DNA from: Lachnospiraceae bacterium
Lineage (GTDB): Bacteria > Bacillota > Clostridia > Lachnospirales > Lachnospiraceae
Assembly: GCA_017408025.1 (NCBI GenBank)
Contig: JAFQVJ010000044.1
Location: 92,657 to 156,656, forward strand
Length of the DNA stretch: 64,000 bases
Direction of reading: 5' to 3'
Made by a program: the position numbers and the translations under genes. The notes under the pieces were generated by a model. The model ran no database searches, was not told the origin of the DNA, and was given only the letters and a program-made list of their open reading frames with translations. Shown here one piece after another: positions 25,540-34,110 of the stretch (the first letter of the stretch is position 1; each line of letters begins with the position of its first letter).

Positions 25540-26213
25540 ACTTCCTCACCACCTCTTACTCTACTGATATTTCCATCCCACATCTCTATGACGCTGTCAG
25601 CATCCTTCAATATAGATCTGTCATGTGTGATTACTAACACTAGATTATTCTTGGAATATTCCTTAAGAATCTCCATAACAGCAAATGCATTTTCATGATC
25701 AAGTGCTGCTGTCGGCTCGTCAGCAAACAGAACCTTTGGATTGTTTATCATTGCTCTGGCGATAGCGGTCCTTTGTCTCTGTCCGCCAGAAAGCTTTGCA
25801 GGGCGTTTAGATATCTCCCTTTCTCCAAGACCAAAGCCTGACAGAAGCTCCTTCGCTCTGTCCTCTACCTTCTTTCCCTTCTCTGTTGCCGCTACTATTA
25901 CATTGTCAAGAGCAGACATATAAGGCACCAGAAAATGTCTCTGGAATACAAATCCGAACTCATTTCTTCTAAGCCTTTCTCTGTCACTATCACTAAGATT
26001 TGTTATACTATTTCCATTGTAAATAATCTCTCCATCTGTAGGCTTTTTAAGGGTTGACAGGCAGTACATAAGCGTAGACTTTCCACTGCCAGAGGGTCCT
26101 ATTATGCCCACAAGTCCCTTGTCCGGAAGAGATAAATCAAATCCTCCCAATGCATAAACCTTTTCCGACTTTTCCATATCATATATCATGGTTATATTCT
26201 TTATCTCAAACAT
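25536..26213 (-). CDS. LolD/MacB-type ABC transporter ATPase
   Basis: A 225-residue ATPase with Walker A GPSGSGKST (about residue 39), the Q-loop VFQRHFLVPYMSALDNV, signature LSGGQRQRTAIARA, Walker B VLFADEPTAALD and LVITHDRSI. All are intact. It has the compact length of ATPases that work with FtsX-type permeases. ATG 26213 (MFEIKNITMIYD) is chosen because AAGGAAG precedes it. An upstream extension of 24 residues rich in Cys/His is probably untranslated. It is flanked by two FtsX-like permeases, forming a complete mechanotransmission-type transporter. Confidence 0.94.
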   Translation of the reverse strand: MFEIKNITMIYDMEKSEKVYALGGFDLSLPDKGLVGIIGPSGSGKSTLMYCLSTLKKPTDGEIIYNGNSITNLSDSDRERLRRNEFGFVFQRHFLVPYMSALDNVIVAATEKGKKVEDRAKELLSGFGLGEREISKRPAKLSGGQRQRTAIARAMINNPKVLFADEPTAALDHENAFAVMEILKEYSKNNLVLVITHDRSILKDADSVIEMWDGNISRVRGGEEV

Positions 26214-26295
26214 TGCTATCTTCCTTTCTATACATCTATGTCTGCAACTACATCTGTCACTATAATATTTACCACATTCATACAATATTTATTGT

Positions 26296-27465
26296 TTACA
26301 CCAAATCATCATCTATGGCATCTATAGTCATTATCCTGTGAAGAGCAAATCTTACAGGAAGCTGTAGCACTCCCAAAAGAAATGCATAAGTACATAATAT
26401 TTCCAGAAATGTATCTGGATAAAAATATCTGCATTTTATACCTTTTGGACTAAGCATCATAAAATCAACTGCCACAACTGATACACCTATCAAAGCTAAG
26501 CCTATTACAATTGCAAGGCCAAAGGAGAATAGCAATTCTCTCATAATCGACCTATATATTTCCTTCCTTGAATAACCTATAGAGCAATACAAACACCATT
26601 CATTATGTCTGTCACGAAGATACATGGTATAAACAATAAATAGGGCTAAAAACAATAATATAATTATGACAATATATATAATATCTGTAGAAGTGCCGAT
26701 CACATCTGTAACCTCCTGTTTTAACAGCATTTCTCCCTGCTTCACATCAACGATATTGTCGTAGGTATCTCTTACATATATACCTTCCTCTTCTAATAAC
26801 TTTGATAAATCATAGACACTGCCATCTGATAATATAACTAGCATACTCGCAACCGTACATTCCTCAGAGATTAAGCCATATCCAAGATAATTATCACTGT
26901 CCAGCACTCCTACAATCTTATACGTCTTATCACAGGACTCCTGATCAAAGTAATCATTAAGCTCGTAGCCCCCATTGCTCATGGCCGCTTTATCAAGGAC
27001 TATCTCTCCCGGATTTTCCGGCATTCTTCCTTCGCATATTTCCACATCAATGTGGTCGCTTATAGTCTTAAGCTGTGACTTTTCCACTAATGGCATTTCA
27101 ACTGACCATGAACCTATGGCAGCATCTATAACATTATACAGCACTTGAGTATAATAGACCTCTTCAACGTCCTCATGCTCCTTTAATGCCTCACATAATT
27201 CAAGATTTTTCTGCAAATACTGCTGGTTTATCTCCTCACCATCCAGATTATCTACATCAATCCCCAGTGAGCTCCCTGCCAAAAAAGCATATTGAACATT
27301 TTTTGCATTGTCTATTGTGCAGACACGAAATGTCTCTTCTGTTGCCATTAGCAAAAAGTTTGTCAGGTATATAAGCACAAAACACAGTCCCAGACTTACG
27401 ACTAATACAGCAATTCGCCTTTTGTTGTTTCTAATGTATTTCATGGCAGATAACTTCTGTCCCAT
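26296..27465 (-). CDS. FtsX-like ABC transporter permease
   Basis: A 389-residue permease with one N-terminal transmembrane segment (about 16-38), a large extracellular domain (about 40-260) and three C-terminal helices. The cytosolic motif YLRDRHNEWCLYCSIGYSRKEIYRSIMRELLFSFGLAIVIG matches FtsX-type coupling segments and is similar to that in the permease at 24445. It is the first gene of the three-gene transporter, preceded by a LuxR-type two-component pair that probably controls it. The ATG follows GGAGG. Confidence 0.87.
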   Translation of the reverse strand: MGQKLSAMKYIRNNKRRIAVLVVSLGLCFVLIYLTNFLLMATEETFRVCTIDNAKNVQYAFLAGSSLGIDVDNLDGEEINQQYLQKNLELCEALKEHEDVEEVYYTQVLYNVIDAAIGSWSVEMPLVEKSQLKTISDHIDVEICEGRMPENPGEIVLDKAAMSNGGYELNDYFDQESCDKTYKIVGVLDSDNYLGYGLISEECTVASMLVILSDGSVYDLSKLLEEEGIYVRDTYDNIVDVKQGEMLLKQEVTDVIGTSTDIIYIVIIILLFLALFIVYTMYLRDRHNEWCLYCSIGYSRKEIYRSIMRELLFSFGLAIVIGLALIGVSVVAVDFMMLSPKGIKCRYFYPDTFLEILCTYAFLLGVLQLPVRFALHRIMTIDAIDDDLV

Positions 27466-27537
27466 CTTTATTTCCTCCTATTATATATTTTGGGAAAATA
27501 TCCATTGAACCTTCTATTCACAAAACCTTCCCTTTTG

Positions 27538-27564
27538 ATAGGAAAGTTTCGAGAACTTTCCTAT
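27538..27564. repeat. Copy C of the TATAGGAAAGTT palindrome family
   Basis: ATAGGAAAGTT (27538-27548), loop TCGAG, AACTTTCCTAT (27554-27564), continuing into ACAACAAAAA. It differs from copy E by one loop base and by a shorter left arm. It lies between the response regulator terminator and the FtsX-type permease gene. Confidence 0.75.
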
Positions 27565-27606
27565 ACAACAAAAATATATTATCATCACAATACCATTGGA
27601 AAAAGT

Positions 27607-27640
27607 GACCACAGTCATAATACGTTGTGACTGTGGTCAT
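27607..27640 (-). terminator. Terminator of the NarL-type two-component operon
   Basis: TGACCACAGTCA (27607-27618) pairs perfectly with TGACTGTGGTCA (27629-27640) around a 10-base loop. The minus strand continues CTTTTTCC. It begins 17 bases past the response regulator stop codon. Confidence 0.85.
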
Positions 27641-27656
27641 ATTTACTAATCAAAAT

Positions 27657-28292
27657 TTATCCGTTAATAGCAATTACAAGCTTTGCCCTGTCATGGATGC
27701 CTGTTTTGTCATATATGACTGATATATAATTCTTAACTGTCCCCTCTGATATAAAAAGCTTCTCAGCAATCTGTCTATTATTTAGACCCTTTGCCATCAA
27801 GGTACATATTTCCATTTCTCTGGCTGTCATTCCTTCAAGAATTGCTACATTCTGCTTTGCCTCGTCAGTACTGCCTCTCATAAGCTCTGATAACCTTTTC
27901 ATTACCTTCCTGTCGATGACATCTCTGCCATTCATAATCTGCTCTATGGCACCGAGAATAGCGTCCTTTCCACTGTCCTTCAACAAATATCCGTCCGCTC
28001 CACCTCCTATGGCATCGGTTATATTTTTGTCGTCATAAAAGGTAGTCAACACAAGTATCTTCACATGGGGATACTTAATTTTCATCTGTGAAATAAGTTC
28101 TATCCCTCCCATACCTTTCATATTTAAATCAACCAGTGCTATATCGCATTTCTCTTTAGCAAGTACATCAAGTGCTTCATTACCATCATTTGCCTTCCCC
28201 ACAATCTCATATCCATTAAGTGTAAGTATTATCTCAAGACTTTCTATAAGTAACGGTTGGTCATCAACCAGCAATACCTTTATGTTATCCAT
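27657..28292 (-). CDS. NarL/LuxR-family response regulator
   Basis: A 211-residue regulator. The receiver domain (1-120) begins MDNIKVLLVDDQPLLIESLE, with the phosphoacceptor Asp in CDIALVDLNMKGMGG (about residue 55) and the conserved Lys in LLKDSGKD. The C-terminal LuxR helix-turn-helix is LTAREMEICTLMAKGLNNRQIAEKLFISEGTVKNYISVIYDK. It overlaps the upstream kinase gene by eight bases. The neighbouring three-gene FtsX-type transporter is the likely target, an arrangement common in Firmicutes stress responses. Confidence 0.94.
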   Translation of the reverse strand: MDNIKVLLVDDQPLLIESLEIILTLNGYEIVGKANDGNEALDVLAKEKCDIALVDLNMKGMGGIELISQMKIKYPHVKILVLTTFYDDKNITDAIGGGADGYLLKDSGKDAILGAIEQIMNGRDVIDRKVMKRLSELMRGSTDEAKQNVAILEGMTAREMEICTLMAKGLNNRQIAEKLFISEGTVKNYISVIYDKTGIHDRAKLVIAING

Positions 28293-29448
28293 TTACATCC
28301 TCCTCTAAAAGCTTTATTGTAACCTCTGAACTAAAGCCTCCATCATTGTTATACGTTGTACTTCCGCCACATCTTTTCACATAAGAATCTATTTTCTTAA
28401 GGCCATACCCCTGCTCAATACGTTCAGTCTGGTTATTGTGTGAGAAATCACTCTCTCCATTGTCTACTACCTTAAGTCTTAAGTTTCTACTGTCCGCAGT
28501 AAGGGTTACTGTAAAAATATCAGCTCCACCGTGACGTACACCATTTGATAAAAATTCCTGTAATGCTCCCGTCAAAAACTCTGTGTGTTCATGTGGAATG
28601 ACTACATTTTCTCCCACATTTCCAAAGTTCGTATGTACCTTTATCATTGTATCCATAACAAAGCTGTCTGTAACTGCTGTCAGCTCGCTTACAAAGTCCT
28701 CTATACTTACATATTTGTTGTCACCGTCCAAAACCCTTACCGCCTGTCTGATAGAATCAAGGCTTGTTCTGATTCGCTCATTGGCCGCATTCATTTTCTC
28801 CCTAGCTCTGTCAGGAGCTGTGTCATATAGCATGTCTGCCGCATCTAAGGTCATAATGGCAGCAGTGATGGAATGTCCAACAATGTTGTGAATGTTTCTA
28901 CTGATATTTTCCCTTTCCTCAAGTCTGGCATTTTTATCAGCCAGATAATTTTTTATAATAAGCTCCTGATTTAGCTTCTTTGCATACATTTCATTGACCG
29001 CAGTCACACTGACCGCCTTGGCCACCTTATCCTTAGCGGTCACATATTCCCTTATTAAACGACTTACCATATATAAAAGCATAGCTATCACAAGCAAAAT
29101 TACAACATTGAGTATAATCCTATAAAATGGCTCCCTACTTTCCAACAGAGCTACTGTCATATATATAATTGATGGAAAGAAGATGCTTAATGGTTCCCTT
29201 TTAAGTATCTTTCCCTGCCACATTACAAGGTATCCTAGGAAATTCTGCGAAGCAATAGAAAACGCAATTGCCAATATCAGCCATATGACAGTGTCAGCCA
29301 AATCACATTTTTCTTTAAGCCTTCTACCGCCAGTAACACACAACAAAACTCCCGACAAGGCAATAAAAGCAAAAGGCACCTCTGTATAAAAGCTCCCCAC
29401 TATAGTTAAAATCAATATAAGTATTGTATCTTGTACAAAATTTTCCAT
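28285..29448 (-). CDS. HisKA_3-type sensor histidine kinase
   Basis: A 387-residue kinase of the NarX/DesK type. The N-terminal half has about five transmembrane segments (about residues 8-150) with very short loops, so it probably senses within the membrane. The dimerisation/phosphoacceptor helix is ERENISRNIHNIVGHSITAAI, with His in RNIHN. The HATPase domain includes ALQEFLSNGVRHGGADIF (N box) and DNGESD plus EQGYGLKKIDSYV (G boxes). It is paired with the response regulator downstream by an 8-base overlap. Confidence 0.92.
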   Translation of the reverse strand: MENFVQDTILILILTIVGSFYTEVPFAFIALSGVLLCVTGGRRLKEKCDLADTVIWLILAIAFSIASQNFLGYLVMWQGKILKREPLSIFFPSIIYMTVALLESREPFYRIILNVVILLVIAMLLYMVSRLIREYVTAKDKVAKAVSVTAVNEMYAKKLNQELIIKNYLADKNARLEERENISRNIHNIVGHSITAAIMTLDAADMLYDTAPDRAREKMNAANERIRTSLDSIRQAVRVLDGDNKYVSIEDFVSELTAVTDSFVMDTMIKVHTNFGNVGENVVIPHEHTEFLTGALQEFLSNGVRHGGADIFTVTLTADSRNLRLKVVDNGESDFSHNNQTERIEQGYGLKKIDSYVKRCGGSTTYNNDGGFSSEVTIKLLEEDVNG

Positions 29449-29536
29449 CTCTACACCTTACACCCTAATCAAATATATGAAGTATTATAAATACTGCATC
29501 ATAAACACGCAATGTGATTTAAGCCATATTGTAGAA

Positions 29537-30541
29537 TCAATAGCTTAATCTTCTCAATGTTCCCTCTTCAAAGGTATATTCTGGTGTCACAAATGGATAT
29601 ACAACCTCATCAACATAGTACCAAGGGTCATCCTCGTGAAGCGGATTTTTAATTACATGGAATTCCTGCGCTGGCATAAATCCTTGCGCCAGCAAAAATG
29701 CTTTATTGCCATTTGCATCAACACATGTATCAACTACCATAACTACATGTCCAGGATTTCCACCCTTTAAGAATATATCTCCTATCTTTATATCCGACAG
29801 GCTTATCTCTGTTGACTCTGACTTCATAGAATATGTTCCAGCGTAAGCAAATACCATTCTCATATATTCCTGAAAGCTCTCATAGGAACTGTCACATGAA
29901 GAATCAGCCACCCACGAGGCTTTTCCGTCGGTTACTTTTATTTTGTAACCTTCACGCCACTTCATATACGAGGCTTCAAATCCATCTGAGTAATGGAATA
30001 CCATTCTATCATACTGCTCTGTAGCAAGGAAATACTCCGCATACATTCTCATAACAGAATCTGCACACTGTTGTAAATCCCTAGATTCAATAGGTAATGT
30101 AAAAACTGCCACCTGTGCATCCTGATTTTTCTTTTCACTTCCATCATATAAAAGTACTTTAGCTCCATTTTCTTTTAATCCATAATTTCTGATAAATGTA
30201 CCAAGGCTGTCTTCTGCTTCCTCTGTTCTTGTGTAGCCTGATGGGACTGCTATTCTTGTTGCCAATGTCATTCCCTCAGCATTAATAATAGCTGTAACTG
30301 CACCGTCACCAGCCGGCTCTGATGGATTCTCTCCATCTGAGGGTTCAGCACTTTCACCATCTTCCTCACTGTCAGCACTATCGCCTGTGCCATCATTTGA
30401 TTGGTTTGATGCAACGCTGGTTGTAGCTTCACCGTTATCTTTATTGATACTGTTATTACTCCATATCACGTCATTTAATGTAACTAATAGGAGTATGCAA
30501 GTTATTACACCTATTGCTCCTATAACTAGCTTTTCCTTCAT
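29537..30541 (-). CDS. DUF4846 domain lipoprotein-like or membrane-anchored protein
   Basis: A 334-residue protein. One N-terminal transmembrane segment (about 4-24) is followed by a Ser/Asp/Glu-rich linker (about 30-80) and a DUF4846 domain (about 85-330). Landmarks include RIAVPSGYTRTEE, DSVMRMYAEYF, FEASYMKWREGYK, IKIGDIFLKGGNPGHVVMVVD and LAQGFMPAQEFHVIKNP. The GHVVMVVD and AQGFMPAQE segments recall NlpC/CHAP-type papain folds, but no catalytic Cys aligns, so it may be non-catalytic or act otherwise. It is exposed outside the cell. The neighbouring cytidine deaminase is on the same strand. No lipobox is seen. Confidence 0.8.
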   Translation of the reverse strand: MKEKLVIGAIGVITCILLLVTLNDVIWSNNSINKDNGEATTSVASNQSNDGTGDSADSEEDGESAEPSDGENPSEPAGDGAVTAIINAEGMTLATRIAVPSGYTRTEEAEDSLGTFIRNYGLKENGAKVLLYDGSEKKNQDAQVAVFTLPIESRDLQQCADSVMRMYAEYFLATEQYDRMVFHYSDGFEASYMKWREGYKIKVTDGKASWVADSSCDSSYESFQEYMRMVFAYAGTYSMKSESTEISLSDIKIGDIFLKGGNPGHVVMVVDTCVDANGNKAFLLAQGFMPAQEFHVIKNPLHEDDPWYYVDEVVYPFVTPEYTFEEGTLRRLSY

Positions 30542-30625
30542 TCTTCCACCTCTCCTGATTTCATCTTATGTTTTATCTTTTCCTGTATCCCTTGAATATT
30601 TACTTTTCAACATTATAGCTTCATG

Positions 30626-31009
30626 TTACCTCTTTAAAGAAAAACCACTTGGCAACAGTGCCCTCAATGTGGTCTCTATCATATTACCTGTCTCATCTTC
30701 ATAAATAACTATCATATCTTCGCAGAACTCTGACAAAAACTGTCTGCAGATTCCACATGGCACAAGATTATATATAGAGCCACCAACGGCTATTCTGACA
30801 AATTCTTTTTCGCCTTCCGATATAGCCTTAACTGCCGCTGTTCTCTCAGCACATATGGTTCCACCGTATGAACTATTCTCCACATTTACACCTGTGTATA
30901 TATTACCCGACTTTGTCTCAAGTGCAGCTCCAACACACACCTTTGAATATGGACTATATGCATTCTTTGAAATACCCTTCGCTATATCTAGCAACTCTTT
31001 ATTATTCAT
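30626..31009 (-). CDS. cdd: Cytidine deaminase
   Basis: A 127-residue cytoplasmic enzyme that deaminates cytidine and deoxycytidine to uridine forms for pyrimidine salvage. The zinc site is complete: CAERTAAVKA (Cys, Glu) and PCGICRQFLSEF (two Cys). N-terminal AKGISKNAYSPYSKVCVGAAL and NVENSSYGGT are family motifs that bind the nucleoside. The length matches the homotetrameric class. No cytidine-specific regulation is visible. Confidence 0.97.
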   Translation of the reverse strand: MNNKELLDIAKGISKNAYSPYSKVCVGAALETKSGNIYTGVNVENSSYGGTICAERTAAVKAISEGEKEFVRIAVGGSIYNLVPCGICRQFLSEFCEDMIVIYEDETGNMIETTLRALLPSGFSLKR

Positions 31010-31064
31010 ATCTTTCTCCTATCCGCCAGCTCTATCACATGGTAACATATTCGTCATATCATTA

Positions 31065-32009
31065 TCAACTACATATATTATTCAGATATGACTCAACTGA
31101 TGAGATACAGTTTGCTCCATCTGAAACAGCTGTAATAACCTGTCTCAGATTCTTTGTTCTGACATCACCAGCCACAAATACTCCTGAAATGTCAGTAACT
31201 CCATCTTCCGAAGCTACGATATACCCACGTTCATCTACCTTTACAAATTCCTTTACAAATTCTGTTTTAGGTTTCATTCCCACAGCTATAAATATTCCGT
31301 CTATGTCAAGCTCCTGGCTAGCATCACTAATTACATTTTTCACTTTAACCTTCTTAACCGTTCCCTCACCTAATATTTCTGTTACTACGCTTTCTTTGAT
31401 AAATTCTATATTTTCAGTAGCCAGCAGCTTTTCCTGCAGCGATTTTGCCCCTCTGAATATGTCTCTTCTATGGATAATATACACCTTTTTTGCCAATTTT
31501 GAAAGATATATTGCATCCTCTAAAGCCACATCGCCACCTCCTACGACTACTACTTTCTTTTCTTTATAAAAAGCACCATCACATGTAGCGCAGTATGATA
31601 CTCCCTTTCCCTTATATTCATTTTCCCCTGGAACGTTAAGCTTACTATGTTCAGCTCCCATTGCCAGTATTACTGTTTTTGTATAAAACTTATAACCATT
31701 TACTGTACTAATCTCAAATATATGGTCCGCATCCTCTGCTGATATTTTCTGTACACCACTTACTTCTTCATCTATAAACTCTGCTCCAAAATGTTCTGCA
31801 TGCTCCCTGAATTTCATTGCCATTTCAAATCCATTTATGTCCTGCAGACCAAGGTAATTATCAACTTCACTTGTATTTACAATCTGACCGCCACTGTATC
31901 CTGCCTTCTCTATAACTGCAACATCTAACATAGCTCTTTTACCATACACTGCAGCACTCAATCCAGCAGGGCCACTACCTACTATAATTACATCATATAT
32001 CTTTTCCAT
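31065..32009 (-). CDS. trxB: Thioredoxin-disulfide reductase
   Basis: A 314-residue FAD/NADPH enzyme. The N-terminal FAD motif is VIIVGSGPAGLSAAVYGKRA, the redox-active pair is CATCDGAFY (about residue 130), the NADPH motif is VVVVGGGDVALEDAIYLS, and the C-terminal FAD motif is DISGVFVAGDVRTKNLRQV. The length is normal for bacterial TrxB. ATG 32009 is preferred because AGGGAAGG precedes it; the ATG 18 bases upstream has no ribosome site. Some clostridial members use ferredoxin instead of NADPH, but here the GGGDVA NADPH-type motif is present. Confidence 0.96.
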   Translation of the reverse strand: MEKIYDVIIVGSGPAGLSAAVYGKRAMLDVAVIEKAGYSGGQIVNTSEVDNYLGLQDINGFEMAMKFREHAEHFGAEFIDEEVSGVQKISAEDADHIFEISTVNGYKFYTKTVILAMGAEHSKLNVPGENEYKGKGVSYCATCDGAFYKEKKVVVVGGGDVALEDAIYLSKLAKKVYIIHRRDIFRGAKSLQEKLLATENIEFIKESVVTEILGEGTVKKVKVKNVISDASQELDIDGIFIAVGMKPKTEFVKEFVKVDERGYIVASEDGVTDISGVFVAGDVRTKNLRQVITAVSDGANCISSVESYLNNICS

Positions 32010-32076
32010 TTTCCTTCCCTTTCTCATAATTAGATTCTTTTTTTCATAGTTGATTATACAACTTGGATTATACTCA

Positions 32077-32104
32077 AAAACGGCCTGTATATACAGGCCG
32101 TTTT
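32077..32104 (-). terminator. Terminator downstream of the chemoreceptor
   Basis: AAAACGGCCTGTAT pairs perfectly with ATACAGGCCGTTTT over 14 bp, with A/T tracts on both sides. Two minus-strand TATAAT boxes directly downstream (32067-32072 and 32053-32058) may belong to trxB, but no good -35 goes with them. Confidence 0.85.
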
Positions 32105-32126
32105 TTTCAAATCACGTATTACATTG

Positions 32127-33827
32127 CTATATGTTAAACACTTTAACACTATTTTCAAGCTCATCTGCGATTGTGCGAAGATGTGCTGCATTGCCCGACA
32201 TTTCCTGAATGGTTGCATTAACCTCTGTTGCAGATGCAGACGTTTCTTCAGTACTTGCTGCATTTTCCTCAGCAATAGCTGAAAGGTTTTGAACAATATC
32301 AACTACTGTCACTCTAGACTCCTCAAGTCTCTTTGTAGCCTCTGAAATAGTTTCAATGTCTCTTCTAGACTGTGAAATTCCTTCAATAACACCTGTTACT
32401 ACCTGATCAGTCTTTTCAACCATCTCATTCTGCTTAGCCATAATATCCTTAACCTCAGTCATGATTTCGACTTCTTTGTGAGATGCAGCCATAAGCTCTG
32501 AGACTATAGCTTCAATCTGAAGTGCAGATTCATTTGATTGTTCAGCCAGCTTCTGAATCTGAGCTGCTACAACTGCGAAGCCTCTTCCCTGCTCGCCTGC
32601 TCTAGCTGCCTCAATACTAGCGTTAAGAGAAAGCAGATTTGTTTCATCCGCTATAGATGTAATAAGACGAACTGCCTCACTAATCTTCTGTACTGATTCA
32701 TTTGTTATATTAGTCTGATTATATATAACATCAAGTGAATCCATCGCTTTATCATTAACAGTGCTAAGTTCCTTAAGTATGTCTGTCGCCTCGTTACCCT
32801 GAGCCTCCATATTATTGGCCTTTTCGTGAAGCTTTTCGATATTATCCGTTGTCTCATCAATCATTCTACCCATAACAATAACATTCTCTGTTGCCTTCTG
32901 AGTATCATTAGCCTGTGATGTAGCTCCCTCAGCAATTTCATTTATAGCCTTCTCAACCTGTTCCACCGCTATAGTAGTCTCTGCCGCTCCATCGCTGAGA
33001 ACATTGGATGATTCTTTAACTTCTCCACTCTTCCCTACAATATCTGTTACCATGGCACCAAGCTTATCCTTAAGATTTTTTATAGATTTAACAATGTCAC
33101 CTGTCTCATCCTTATTTTTAAGAATATTCTGATCGATATCAATGGCAAGGTTACCATCTGCAAGCTCCTCCAATGTTGCCACACCATATGATATTCTCTT
33201 TGACATCTTAGATGCTGCCACAAAAATAAAGACTACACATACCACAACGCCAACTACACCAACTATCATTATAATTGAAAGGATTGTCATTATTTCAGCA
33301 CTGACATCATCAGCACTCTTACCTGCGAAAACCATACCTACTGGTGTACTGCTATTGGCATTATAGATAGGTACATAGTAACCATAAAATGATTCTCCAA
33401 GTACATCAACATCCTCCGAGAAATATTGCTGTCCCTTCTTAAGAACTACATCAACAACCTCTCCACTTGCAGCTGTTCCCACCTGACGGGCACCAGTCTC
33501 ATCTATAATAGTTGTCATATATCGAACATCTTCATAAAACACTGTAACTTCTATACCGCACTCTTTACTAAGAAGGTCGACCCTTTCCGTATTTTTTGTA
33601 ATATTCAATATATTGCTATTTACAAGGTCTCCACTCTCAACAGAGAATGAATTACCTTCTACTATAGATATTGCTGAATATTCAAGTTCTGCTACGGCTT
33701 TTAAATCAGTTTTAATAATGTTGCTCATTTCACTTTCTACTTTAATTCCACATATGACGCAGATAATTGAAACAACAAGTACCAGTGGTACTACTGAAAG
33801 TAGTATCATTTTTAATTTCATCTTCAT
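32127..33827 (-). CDS. Methyl-accepting chemotaxis protein with Cache-type sensor domain
   Basis: A 566-residue chemoreceptor. Two transmembrane segments (about residues 6-27 and 180-206) flank an extracellular domain of about 150 residues that resembles single-Cache sensors (YEDVRYMTTIIDETGARQVGTAAS, FYGYYVPIYN). A HAMP domain follows (about 207-265), then a long signalling domain with the hairpin tip [32 protein letters not shown]. The tail ends without a CheR-binding pentapeptide. No flagellar genes are in this window, so the output may be motility genes elsewhere. The ATG follows GGAGG. Confidence 0.94.
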   Translation of the reverse strand: MKMKLKMILLSVVPLVLVVSIICVICGIKVESEMSNIIKTDLKAVAELEYSAISIVEGNSFSVESGDLVNSNILNITKNTERVDLLSKECGIEVTVFYEDVRYMTTIIDETGARQVGTAASGEVVDVVLKKGQQYFSEDVDVLGESFYGYYVPIYNANSSTPVGMVFAGKSADDVSAEIMTILSIIMIVGVVGVVVCVVFIFVAASKMSKRISYGVATLEELADGNLAIDIDQNILKNKDETGDIVKSIKNLKDKLGAMVTDIVGKSGEVKESSNVLSDGAAETTIAVEQVEKAINEIAEGATSQANDTQKATENVIVMGRMIDETTDNIEKLHEKANNMEAQGNEATDILKELSTVNDKAMDSLDVIYNQTNITNESVQKISEAVRLITSIADETNLLSLNASIEAARAGEQGRGFAVVAAQIQKLAEQSNESALQIEAIVSELMAASHKEVEIMTEVKDIMAKQNEMVEKTDQVVTGVIEGISQSRRDIETISEATKRLEESRVTVVDIVQNLSAIAEENAASTEETSASATEVNATIQEMSGNAAHLRTIADELENSVKVFNI

Positions 33828-33935
33828 TTGTGTGTCCTCCTAATTTTTGTTGAAATTTTATCACTAATACAATATAAATCTATTATATATTATTTTTCAA
33901 AAAAATTCAAGTAATTTTGATTGTTTTGTATAAGC

Positions 33936-33964
33936 AAAAAAGCCCGCTTATATCGGGCTTTTTT
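33936..33964 (-). terminator. Terminator downstream of aspS
   Basis: AAAAAAGCCCG (33936-33946) pairs with CGGGCTTTTTT (33954-33964) around a 7-base loop, with T-rich minus-strand continuation. It lies about 145 bases from the aspS stop codon; the bases between are AT-rich with nothing else recognisable. Confidence 0.85.
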
Positions 33965-34110
33965 TAATTAGAAAGACTTATATTGGTTTATTCACACTAT
34001 TAAGTTAGTTGCCTCTAACCACAGTCAGTATATCAAAACCATCAAAATAAGTCAACCATTTTTTTATTTTTTTATCAACACATGCTTTTACAACTTATGA
34101 CGATTTCTTT

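Noticed and set aside
26213-26285. Cys/His-rich N-terminal extension of the FtsX-type ATPase
   Set aside because: The ATPase starts normally at 26213 with a good ribosome site, and the extension is unlike the family.
30868-31569. A 233-codon plus-strand open frame antisense to cdd and trxB
   Set aside because: It lies over two well-supported minus-strand genes, has low-complexity Thr/Ser/Tyr content and no ribosome site or family match.
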